From Oricola indica (GTDB lineage Bacteria > Pseudomonadota > Alphaproteobacteria > Rhizobiales > Rhizobiaceae): a DNA stretch of 64,000 nt. Under the pieces are notes generated by a model. The model searched no databases. It was not told the DNA's origin and saw only the letters and a program-made list of their open reading frames with translations. Shown piece by piece: positions 56,090 to 64,000 of this stretch (position 1 is the first letter of the stretch; every line of letters begins with the position of its first letter). The position numbers and the translations under genes are program-made. The DNA lies in the NCBI RefSeq assembly GCF_019966595.1, contig NZ_JAINFJ010000001.1:744001-808000 (forward strand). Reading direction: 5' to 3'.

Positions 56090-56673
56090 GTGAAAAACCC
56101 GATACGAGAACCCGCATCCTCGATTCCGCCTGGAAACTTCTGGAATCCGGCACTGGCGGCGAGGTCCGTATGTCGGATATCGCCCGCGCCGCCGGCATCA
56201 GCCGCCAGGCGCTGTATCTCCATTTTCCAAAAAGGGCCGAACTGCTGGTCGCGACGACCCTGCATGTCGATGCGGTCAAGAACGTCGATGCCCGGCTCGC
56301 CGCGAGCCGCGCCGCAACCGGCGGCGTCGAACGCCTCGACGCGTTCATCGAGGCCTGGGGTAACTACATCCCCGAGATCTACGGTGTCGGAAGGGCGCTG
56401 ATGGCCATGCAGGAGACCGACGCGGAAGCCCGCCACGCCTGGGAAAGCCGCATGCAGGCCGTGCGCGAAGGATGCGAGGCCGCCGTCAGGGCGCTCGAAC
56501 GCGATGGCGTTCTGTCACCGGACCATCCGGGCGAACGCGCGACGGACCTGCTGTGGACGCTTCTGTCGGTGCGCAACTGGGAACAGCTCGTTCGCCAGTG
56601 CGGCTGGACGCAGAAAGACTATGTCGAAGCAATGAAACGGACCGCCCGCCAGACCCTTGTGCGGCAGGCATGA
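56083..56673 (+). CDS. TetR-family transcriptional regulator
   Basis: The 196-residue protein has an N-terminal TetR helix-turn-helix (residues about 10-55, MSDIARAAGISRQALYLHFPKRAEL) and a helical ligand-binding domain with a TetR_C-like end. Its start codon lies inside the third palindromic operator and no clear ribosome-binding site precedes it, so it may be translated from a leaderless or poorly led message. It probably represses itself and the divergent pair at 54847-56003. Its stop converges with the adenylate cyclase gene 4 bases away. Confidence 0.93.
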   Translation: MSSEKPDTRTRILDSAWKLLESGTGGEVRMSDIARAAGISRQALYLHFPKRAELLVATTLHVDAVKNVDARLAASRAATGGVERLDAFIEAWGNYIPEIYGVGRALMAMQETDAEARHAWESRMQAVREGCEAAVRALERDGVLSPDHPGERATDLLWTLLSVRNWEQLVRQCGWTQKDYVEAMKRTARQTLVRQA

Positions 56674-56677
56674 CCAG

Positions 56678-58582
56678 TCAGGCGGCGGTCGGGCCATAGA
56701 CGGTTACCGGACCTTCCACGCCGCGCAGCTCCACCTCGCCCAGCGCCGTGAGCCCGCGTTTCGAAAGCCCCGCCGCCGTCGGGCCGATCAGCATTTTCTG
56801 GCCCATTTTCTTTGTCTCGCCCTCCAGCCGGGAGGTCGTGTTGATGGTCGGGCCGATCGCGGTGTAGTCGACACGCTGTTCGGTCCCCATATTGCCGACG
56901 GAGCAGACGCCGGACTCGATCGCCGCAACGCATTCGATCGCCGGCAGGCCCTGCGCCTCGAGTTGCGGGTTGGAGGCCGCGACGGACGCGATGATCGCCT
57001 GCGCGCAATCGATCGCCCGGTCGGCATGGTCGGACACCTCCAGCGGTGCGTTCCAGAAGGCCAGCACCGCATCGCCCATGAACTTGTCCACGGTGCCTTC
57101 CCGCGCGAAGATCTCGCGGCTGGCGATTGCGAGGAAGTGGTTTACCACGGTGACGGCCTTTTCCGCGCCGAGCTGGCCGGACATCGCCGTGAAGCCGCGC
57201 ATGTCGACGAGCATGGCCGTGATCTCGCGGTCCTCGACCTTCAGGGCCGCGGCCGTATCGGTCTCGGCAAGGCGCTTGACCACTTCCGGCGACAGGAACT
57301 GCGAGAACTGTTTCTGCAGCACGCCGCGCCGCCGCTCGGCCTCGCGGTAGAGCATATATCCGCCCGCCGCGCCCATGATCAGCAATCCGGCCGCCGGCTG
57401 GACACCGTCGAGCAGCAGGTTGCGCGAAGCGTAAGCGACCGCCCCGACGGCCACCGGCGCAAGAATGACAGGGCCGGAAAACAAAACGGCGAGGAACGGC
57501 CGCCGCGAAAAGGCGGTCAGGATGATCAGCAGCGCCAGCGCCCCGCCCACAAACAGGCCACGCTCGATCCAGCGGGCATGCGGCGCCTCGAACAGGTAGC
57601 GGCCGTTCAGCATTTGCGCCAGCAGCAGGGCATGGATGTCGGCGCCAAGCCGGTGCCCGCCGCGTGCGGTCAGGTGATATTGGTCGACGCCGGCGACATC
57701 GACCGCAAGCACTACGACCCGTCCGGCAAGCGCGTCCGACGGGCCGTTTTCGAGCAGGTCCTTCGCCGAGACATGCGGCACGCGCACAGTCGTATCGACG
57801 ATGCGAATGCGTCCGTCCTCGCCGAGCGGCACGGTGGCACCGCCCGCGCGCACCGCGTCGGTCGCCACGCCCTCCAGCCGCAGCGTGTAGCTCGCCTCGC
57901 CCTGCGCGACCCGCAGCAGATCCAGGGCAAGCGTCGGCCACAGCCTCACGTCGGTTCCGTCACGTGTCTCCGCCCAGACCAGCGGCACGTGGCGGATCAC
58001 GCCGTCACGCCCGGGAAGCGTGCGCACGATGCCGAGACCGGCCGATGCGTCGGCAAATGCCGGCAGCGGCGCGATGCCGCCCTGCACCGCGGCCGCCGCA
58101 TTCGGATCGAGCCCGACCACCGTCCACCCCGCCTTGCTCTCGATGTCGAGCGGCCCGGCATTCGGGTCGAGCGACATGGCGAGCACCGACGGTGCGCGCA
58201 GCAGCGCCTCGGCAAGCGCCGCGTCGCTGGCGTCACCATCCGGCCCGCCCTGCGGTTCCGAGAAGAAGAGGTCGAGACCGACCGCCGCGACACCGCTCTG
58301 CGTGATCGCATCGACCACTTCTGCCACCTGCCGGCGCGGCCACGGCCATCGCCCGTAAGCGCGCAGGCTCGCCTCGTCGATTGTCACCACAGCGACCTGA
58401 GAGAAATCGAGAGGGATTGGCGCGGACGCCTGATAAAGATCGTAGGTTTTTTCGCGAAGCGTGGAAAACGTGTCGTTGAGCGCGACATGCCCCGCAACCA
58501 TGATCGCTGACAAGGCTGCAAAGGACGCAAGAAGCCGGCTCAGCGTGGCATTTCGGGGCCGTGTGGATTTTCTTTCAGCCAT
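56678..58582 (-). CDS. CHASE2-domain class III adenylate cyclase
   Basis: The 634-residue membrane protein has an N-terminal anchor (about residues 20-40), a large extracytoplasmic CHASE2 domain (about 40-330, with RRQVAEVVDAITQSGVAAVGLDLFFSEP), three membrane helices (about 340-425) and a cyclase domain (about 445-620). The metal-binding aspartates lie in MLVDMRGFTAMSG and KFMGDAVLAFW; DYTAIG and the Asn/Arg of INTTSRLEG complete the adenylate-type active site. It would make cAMP in response to a periplasmic signal. FecR and beta-barrel genes lie directly upstream. The ATG at 58582 is preferred. Confidence 0.92.
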   Translation of the reverse strand: MAERKSTRPRNATLSRLLASFAALSAIMVAGHVALNDTFSTLREKTYDLYQASAPIPLDFSQVAVVTIDEASLRAYGRWPWPRRQVAEVVDAITQSGVAAVGLDLFFSEPQGGPDGDASDAALAEALLRAPSVLAMSLDPNAGPLDIESKAGWTVVGLDPNAAAAVQGGIAPLPAFADASAGLGIVRTLPGRDGVIRHVPLVWAETRDGTDVRLWPTLALDLLRVAQGEASYTLRLEGVATDAVRAGGATVPLGEDGRIRIVDTTVRVPHVSAKDLLENGPSDALAGRVVVLAVDVAGVDQYHLTARGGHRLGADIHALLLAQMLNGRYLFEAPHARWIERGLFVGGALALLIILTAFSRRPFLAVLFSGPVILAPVAVGAVAYASRNLLLDGVQPAAGLLIMGAAGGYMLYREAERRRGVLQKQFSQFLSPEVVKRLAETDTAAALKVEDREITAMLVDMRGFTAMSGQLGAEKAVTVVNHFLAIASREIFAREGTVDKFMGDAVLAFWNAPLEVSDHADRAIDCAQAIIASVAASNPQLEAQGLPAIECVAAIESGVCSVGNMGTEQRVDYTAIGPTINTTSRLEGETKKMGQKMLIGPTAAGLSKRGLTALGEVELRGVEGPVTVYGPTAA

Positions 58583-58642
58583 GCCACGCGTTCGGAGTCG
58601 ACGGGCCAACCTGAAACAGGACCGACCAGCCGTGTTTCTCGA

Positions 58643-59458
58643 TCAGTAAGTAATGATATAACACTCGTCATATTCGGGGTCGCAATCGTCCCTGCCGCCG
58701 CCCGACGCGCCTCCCCCCAGCGGATCTCTGCCCTGGGTGTTTGTGCCCGGTCGCGGAAGCCCCCCATTATCCGATTTGCATGAGGCGCTTGCATTCGCGC
58801 TGGCACAATTCGCCTGGTCGTAGTTGCCGCCCGAAGAGGTCCCGCCGCCCTGTCCGGCCGGCGGCACCAATTGCCCGCCCGACTGTGTGTTGCGCGTGAT
58901 GGTCAGTGTCTCTCCGTCGCTGACGCAGGACATGCCGGGATTGGTCACCGTACGCGTCTCGTCGCCGACCGTGCATTTCATGATACCACCACGCAGCGTA
59001 GTGATCGTCTCGCCATTGTTGCCATTGCCGTCGCCCTCGTCGACATAGGTGTCGACGATACCGCCGCGCACGACGAGAACGATATGCGGAGTGCGGACCT
59101 CGGAGCGTCCGCGCTTGGAGATCTGCCCGCCATAGATGCGCGCGAGACCGTTCGTCTGCCGCAACCGGATCGTACCGTTGCGGCGCGACGGATCGTAGAC
59201 GAACTCATCGATGGTCAGAACCGCGTTCGGGCCCATCCGGGCCGTCGATTCGTCCTTGAAAACGATAACGCCGGAACCGGTGGCGTTTGCCGCCAGCTGG
59301 TCGCCGAGCGCAATGCCCGTACCATCGGTGACCCGCGCGCCGCCGCGCATGACCGTGGACTGTTCCATCGTCATGGTTCCGACGTCCTGGGCCTGCGCGC
59401 TCGCGACCGAGACCATGCAGACCGCGCCGGCCAGAAGATATTTGGTTGTTCCGAGCAT
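58643..59458 (-). CDS. FecR-domain secreted protein
   Basis: The 271-residue protein has a Sec signal peptide (LLAGAVCMVSVASAQA, cleavage near residue 23) and a FecR-type beta domain (about 40-140, FKDESTARMGPNAVLTIDEFVYDP). A glycine- and asparagine-rich tail with four or more cysteines follows and ends DPEYDECYIITY. It is not next to an ECF sigma gene, so it is not the classical anti-sigma FecR; it is more likely a periplasmic or surface element of the CHASE2-cyclase pathway. GAGGGCG precedes the ATG. Confidence 0.88.
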   Translation of the reverse strand: MLGTTKYLLAGAVCMVSVASAQAQDVGTMTMEQSTVMRGGARVTDGTGIALGDQLAANATGSGVIVFKDESTARMGPNAVLTIDEFVYDPSRRNGTIRLRQTNGLARIYGGQISKRGRSEVRTPHIVLVVRGGIVDTYVDEGDGNGNNGETITTLRGGIMKCTVGDETRTVTNPGMSCVSDGETLTITRNTQSGGQLVPPAGQGGGTSSGGNYDQANCASANASASCKSDNGGLPRPGTNTQGRDPLGGGASGGGRDDCDPEYDECYIITY

Positions 59459-59468
59459 CTGTTCGCCC

Positions 59469-60836
59469 TCAATTGATCTGGAAGGTCAGACCGCCCTTGA
59501 CGCCCCAATACGCGCTACTGCGATCGAAGCTAACCGTCGAGTTCGTGTAGTCCGCCTCGCCGTAATAGACGCCGAAATCGAGGATCGTGTCTGTGCGAAC
59601 CTGCACGGTGTGATTCCAGAACACCTCCCAGGCCTCCCGGTCGACGAGGCTCGCATTGGCGAAGAAGTCGACAAGCGAAGCGTAGTCGAGAACCTCGCCG
59701 TTGGTGTAGCGCACACCGCCCTCATGCACCCAGCTACGCCCGTCCTCGAACACCCACAAAAGATGCGACACGGAAGCGCCGACTTCATAGCCGCTGGTTT
59801 CGAAGTCGAAATCGCTTATGAAATCGAAGGCTTCCGGCGATGTCCCCCATTCGTAATAACCGTTCGCATAGAGGCCGAGCGCGATGCCGGCGGCGATGCG
59901 ATATTCGCCCTGCACACCATAGGTCAGGCGATGATCGGTGTAATAATTCTGCGAACTGCCGAGCCAGCCGTAATCGACGAACGCCCACAACTGGCTTTCC
60001 ACGCTGGGCCGCACCGATATCTGAGCCTTGGCCCCGTAGGTGTTGATCTGGCGGATACTGTTCTGCCGGTCGAATTCGGCATAGGCCGTCAGGTCCACCC
60101 TCAACGTATCGACGATATCCGGCAGGCCCTTCGAATAGGTCGTGTAGGCGCGTCCCTTGAACTGATCGAACTGGTCGTAATTGTTGTCGAAATCGGGATC
60201 GCCGACATTGCGGATGTACCGGATCATGCCGCCGAACCGGATCTCGTCGCTCGATGCGGTGTACAGATCCCGGATCACGACGCCGCTGATCGAACCATAG
60301 GGGACGGTTCCAGACCCATCGTTCTTGTCCGGACCGAGAAACGTGTCGACCGTTTCGGTGACATTCTTGTAATCGACACCGCCCGAAATCGTGAAAATAT
60401 ACTCCCAGCCCGACTGCGCGCGGTCGATCTTGGCCTTGAGCGCCTCGATCTCCTTCTCGAAAGCTTCCCAGCCGGCCGTCAGCAATGCCTGCTCGATATG
60501 GGCCGCGGCGAGATCGTAAGAGGAAATCTGGTAGTAGATCCGGGCCAGCGCGATACGCGCGCCGATATCGGCGGGATTGCGCAGAATCACTTCTTCCAGC
60601 GTCGATAGCGCCTGGTCGTACTGCCCCTGATTGACCGCTTCGACCACGAACCGGTCGAGCGCCGTCCGGCTGCCGATGTCGGTGACCCGCAGGTCGAATG
60701 CATTGTTATAGGACGCTTCGTCGGCCGCGGCAGGTGCGCCTGCAAGGACGGCCGGCGTCAAAAGCAGGACCAATCGTCCCGCCGCCACACTGTTTCGTAC
60801 CCGCCTCATACGTCGCATCCGCCCTCTCGCATGCAT
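59469..60836 (-). CDS. TPR-containing outer-membrane beta-barrel protein
   Basis: The 455-residue protein has a signal peptide (GRLVLLLTPAVLAGAPAAA) and two or three TPR-like helical repeats (residues about 50-125, QGQYDQALSTLEEVILRNPADIGARIALARIYYQ). A C-terminal half of alternating aromatic strands ends in GVKGGLTFQIN, typical of outer-membrane barrels. It is the first gene of the operon with FecR (10 bases downstream) and the cyclase. It may act as a channel or surface anchor. ATGs at residues 1, 7 and 10 are possible starts. Confidence 0.85.
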   Translation of the reverse strand: MHARGRMRRMRRVRNSVAAGRLVLLLTPAVLAGAPAAADEASYNNAFDLRVTDIGSRTALDRFVVEAVNQGQYDQALSTLEEVILRNPADIGARIALARIYYQISSYDLAAAHIEQALLTAGWEAFEKEIEALKAKIDRAQSGWEYIFTISGGVDYKNVTETVDTFLGPDKNDGSGTVPYGSISGVVIRDLYTASSDEIRFGGMIRYIRNVGDPDFDNNYDQFDQFKGRAYTTYSKGLPDIVDTLRVDLTAYAEFDRQNSIRQINTYGAKAQISVRPSVESQLWAFVDYGWLGSSQNYYTDHRLTYGVQGEYRIAAGIALGLYANGYYEWGTSPEAFDFISDFDFETSGYEVGASVSHLLWVFEDGRSWVHEGGVRYTNGEVLDYASLVDFFANASLVDREAWEVFWNHTVQVRTDTILDFGVYYGEADYTNSTVSFDRSSAYWGVKGGLTFQIN

Positions 60837-60922
60837 GACCTGCGAGTTTATAAACGGTTAAATCGCAAAGACTCCAGTGCAAATCGGCAACAATCGTTCC
60901 TCAACGGCAAGAAAAAGGCACG

Positions 60923-60953
60923 AAAAATACGCCGGCGCGCAGTTACGCCGGCG
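60923..60953 (-). terminator. Intrinsic terminator of the aspartate aminotransferase gene
   Basis: On the minus strand CGCCGGCG (60953-60946) and CGCCGGCG (60937-60930) form an 8-base stem with an 8-base loop, followed by a run of T bases (60928-60923). It starts 12 bases after the aminotransferase stop, a textbook rho-independent terminator that isolates this gene from the barrel-FecR-cyclase operon downstream. Confidence 0.85.
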
Positions 60954-60964
60954 AATTGCACAAA

Positions 60965-62215
<1,251 letters not shown>

Positions 62216-62344
62216 CTATCTGCGCTATTGATCGAAAATTCGCAAGCGTTGCGGCGGCTTCGCAAACGCGCTAACCCTTCGTTAACCATAAATTCATCGC
62301 TTCGGGGGCAATTTCGGGCGTGGTGGACGAAGGAGACGGAAGCC

Positions 62345-63187
62345 TTGCCGGAAACGCCGGAGTTTCGCATCGAGAAAAGTCCGGACGGAACATGGGTCGG
62401 CGATTATGCCGGTCATGTCCTGCGCACCGCGTTTCAGCCGATCTTCCGATTCGAGAAGGGCCGCCTCGCACCCATCGCCTGCGAAGCGCTGCTGCGCGTG
62501 TCGCGCGATGGCAACCCGGTGCTCACCGACACCTTCTTCACGTCGCTCGACAAGCCGGCCTTCGAGGCGCTGGAACCGCAACTGCGCAGCCTGCACATCC
62601 GCAACGCCTGTCATATCCCGTCCTCCGAGCGGCGACTGTTCCTGAATTTCGACCCGCGTATTCCAGAGCATCCCGCCCGCTTCGAGGCGGCCCTGCGCAC
62701 CCTCGGCGCGGAATTGCGCGCCGCCGGGATTTCGCCGGCCGACGTCGTTTGCGAAATCACCGAAGCGGAGACGCAGAACAACGCCGCGCTCACCCATTTC
62801 GCCTATGAACTGCGCGCCCGCGGCTACATGCTGGCCGTCGATGATTTTGGAACCCGCGCCTCGCGCCAGCAGCGCATCGCGGCCATCGCGCCCGACATCG
62901 TCAAGTTCGACGGACGCATGGTCAAAAGACTTCTGTCCAATCCGGCGGGCGCCGCGACGCTGCGCATGATGGTTTCCGAGTTCCACAAGCAAGGCATCCA
63001 TTCCGTCCTCGAAGGCCTTGAGGCCCTGTGGGAAATCGGCCCGGCCGAAAGCACGGGCGCGCCCATGGTCCAGGGCTACGCCCTCGCCGCGCCACGCATC
63101 GTGAGTACGGATTTCTCCAACTGGATCGCCCAGTTCCGGCCGCAGCCCGAAGCCCCCGCTGTCCGGATGGTCAAGACCTTCCGCTGA
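62345..63187 (+). CDS. EAL-domain cyclic-di-GMP phosphodiesterase
   Basis: The 280-residue protein consists of a stand-alone EAL domain (about residues 25-265). All key residues are present: the EAL glutamate in CEALLRV, Asn in LFLNFDP, CEITEAE, the DD pair in AVDDFGT, Lys in DIVKFDG, Glu in LEGLEA and Gln in VQGYALA. The usual DFGTGYS loop reads DFGTRAS, which may affect activity or dimer control. No GGDEF, PAS or membrane part is present. The start is probably the TTG at 62345, 9 bases after AAGGAG; no ATG fits before the domain. Confidence 0.88.
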   Translation: MPETPEFRIEKSPDGTWVGDYAGHVLRTAFQPIFRFEKGRLAPIACEALLRVSRDGNPVLTDTFFTSLDKPAFEALEPQLRSLHIRNACHIPSSERRLFLNFDPRIPEHPARFEAALRTLGAELRAAGISPADVVCEITEAETQNNAALTHFAYELRARGYMLAVDDFGTRASRQQRIAAIAPDIVKFDGRMVKRLLSNPAGAATLRMMVSEFHKQGIHSVLEGLEALWEIGPAESTGAPMVQGYALAAPRIVSTDFSNWIAQFRPQPEAPAVRMVKTFR

Positions 63188-63198
63188 AAGACATAGAG

Positions 63199-63819
63199 AT
63201 GCTGACGCTTTATTCGATGCCGAGCTCCGGCAACTCTTACAAGGTGCGCCTTCTGCTCGCCTTCCTCGGAACGCCCTACGACCATATCGGCGGCGAATAC
63301 GGCAGCGGCCTGACCGACAGCGATGCGTTCCGCGCACTCAACCCGGCCGGCAAGCTGCCGCTGCTGAAGCTGGAAGACGGCCGCCTGATCGCCGAATCCA
63401 ACGCCATTCTCCTCTATCTCGCACGCGGCACGCGCTTCCTGCCGGACGACGCCTACGAGCAGGCCCTCTGCCACCAGTGGATGTTCTTCGAGCAGAACAG
63501 CCACGAGACCAGCATCGCCGTTCGGGCCGCCATCCTCACCTATCCGCAACGCGCCCATCTGCGCACGCCGGACAGGCTCGACCCGCTGCTTGAAAGCGGA
63601 AACCGCGCCCTGTCGATCATGGAAGCCCAACTCGAGAAAACGCCGTTCCTGACCGGCGACGCGCCGACCGTCGCCGACATCTCGCTCTACGGCTACACGC
63701 ACAGTGCCGAAAAGGGCGGCTTCGATATGCAGCGCTTTCCCGCCGTCAATGCGTGGCTGGACCGGATCGCGGCCGAGCCCGGCCATGTGCCGCTCGCCTT
63801 CGTCCCGGGCGCGGCATAA
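63199..63819 (+). CDS. Glutathione S-transferase family protein
   Basis: The 206-residue protein has an N-terminal thioredoxin-like domain (LYSMPSSGNSYKVRLLLAFLGTPYD with a candidate catalytic Ser; NPAGKLPLLKLEDG and ESNAILLYLA bind glutathione) and a C-terminal helical domain from about residue 88 with FLTGDAPTVADISLYGYTH. It may conjugate or reduce small electrophiles. It begins 11 bases after the EAL gene stop and is likely co-transcribed with it. Confidence 0.92.
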   Translation: MLTLYSMPSSGNSYKVRLLLAFLGTPYDHIGGEYGSGLTDSDAFRALNPAGKLPLLKLEDGRLIAESNAILLYLARGTRFLPDDAYEQALCHQWMFFEQNSHETSIAVRAAILTYPQRAHLRTPDRLDPLLESGNRALSIMEAQLEKTPFLTGDAPTVADISLYGYTHSAEKGGFDMQRFPAVNAWLDRIAAEPGHVPLAFVPGAA

Positions 63820-63962
63820 AGGTTTCGTTAATCGATTTCTTCAAATTGCCACAAAATCTCCCGGTGGCCGCCCATTTGTCTCCGTGAACCGGCCCGAATC
63901 CCAGCCGAATTTGCGATGGCGCACGCAATCGCGTTCGCAAGCGGGACCGGAGAGGACACGAC

Positions 63963-64000
63963 ATGTTTACGGCACTTCGCAAATCGAGCCTCCAGAGCAG
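63963..64000 (+). CDS. Start of an unidentified gene cut by the window edge
   Basis: An ATG at 63963 opens a frame that runs to the window end (MFTALRKSSLQS). A GGAGAGG element lies about 8 bases upstream, which supports a real start. The first residues are too few to name the product. The 143 bases between the glutathione S-transferase stop and this start hold no gene I can support on the plus strand; a minus-strand frame there (63982-63746) mostly overlaps the transferase. Confidence 0.5.
   Translation, partial: MFTALRKSSLQS

Noticed and set aside
60923-60953. Repeated CGCCGGCG units as a possible CRISPR or REP element
   Set aside because: There are only two copies, they form a stem followed by a T-run just after a stop codon, and a terminator explains them fully. 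No CRISPR array was seen anywhere in the window.
63746-63982. 78-codon minus-strand frame at the right end
   Set aside because: It overlaps the glutathione S-transferase 3' end and is Arg-rich with no support. The plus-strand start at 63963 has a better ribosome-binding site.

Overview
The window is GC-rich, densely coded chromosomal DNA from an alphaproteobacterium, almost certainly of the order Hyphomicrobiales (Rhizobiales). The evidence is the gene order mraZ-rsmH-ftsL-ftsI-murE-murF-mraY-murD-ftsW-murG-murC-murB, the murA-DUF2948-hisD-UPF0262-infA-maf-yacG string, a meso-DAP-type MurE, a type A RNase P RNA and a periplasmic MsrPQ repair pair. I cannot name the genus safely.

Layout. 1-12951 (minus strand) is the division and cell-wall (dcw) operon, most genes touching or overlapping, with MraZ-type repeats far upstream. 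13356-15660 is a small LysR / cysteine hydrolase / FMN reductase module between the dcw operon and rnpB. 15684-23491 (minus) is housekeeping: rnpB, msrQ-msrP, 5-FCL, yacG, maf, infA, UPF0262, hisD, DUF2948 and murA. 23612-26223 is a nitrate/sulfonate/thiamine-precursor-type ABC importer. 26350-32000 looks accessory: a small conserved protein, tRNA-Thr(GGT), a broken membrane-fusion gene, a CBS-NeuB-SAF-TIM-barrel fusion, a CMP-sugar-type cytidylyltransferase and a capsule-synthesis-like protein.

32373-45328 is the most interesting block: a pentose or thiopentose catabolic regulon. A sugar ABC importer and a FucU-type mutarotase would supply a reducing sugar. An MtnK-type kinase and MtnA-type isomerase would turn it into a ketose 1-phosphate. 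Two exits then appear possible: a class II aldolase fused to a short-chain dehydrogenase, or a RuBisCO-like protein encoded directly behind a split transketolase. A SorC-type regulator sits inside the block, and a TGAC(A/T)TTTGTCA-like motif occurs before all three divergently placed transcription units, so the block is probably one regulon.

46253-54223 holds a zinc-ribbon metallopeptidase and a probable glucosylglycerate (compatible solute) cluster: HAD phosphatase, glucosyl-3-phosphoglycerate synthase-like enzyme, GH13 glucosidase, GH13 phosphorylase and a PPi-type phosphofructokinase. 54231-56673 carries small stress-type genes under a TetR regulator with three palindromic operators. 56678-60836 is a beta-barrel / FecR / CHASE2-adenylate cyclase operon. 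The window ends with aspartate aminotransferase, an EAL phosphodiesterase, a glutathione S-transferase and the first codons of one more gene.
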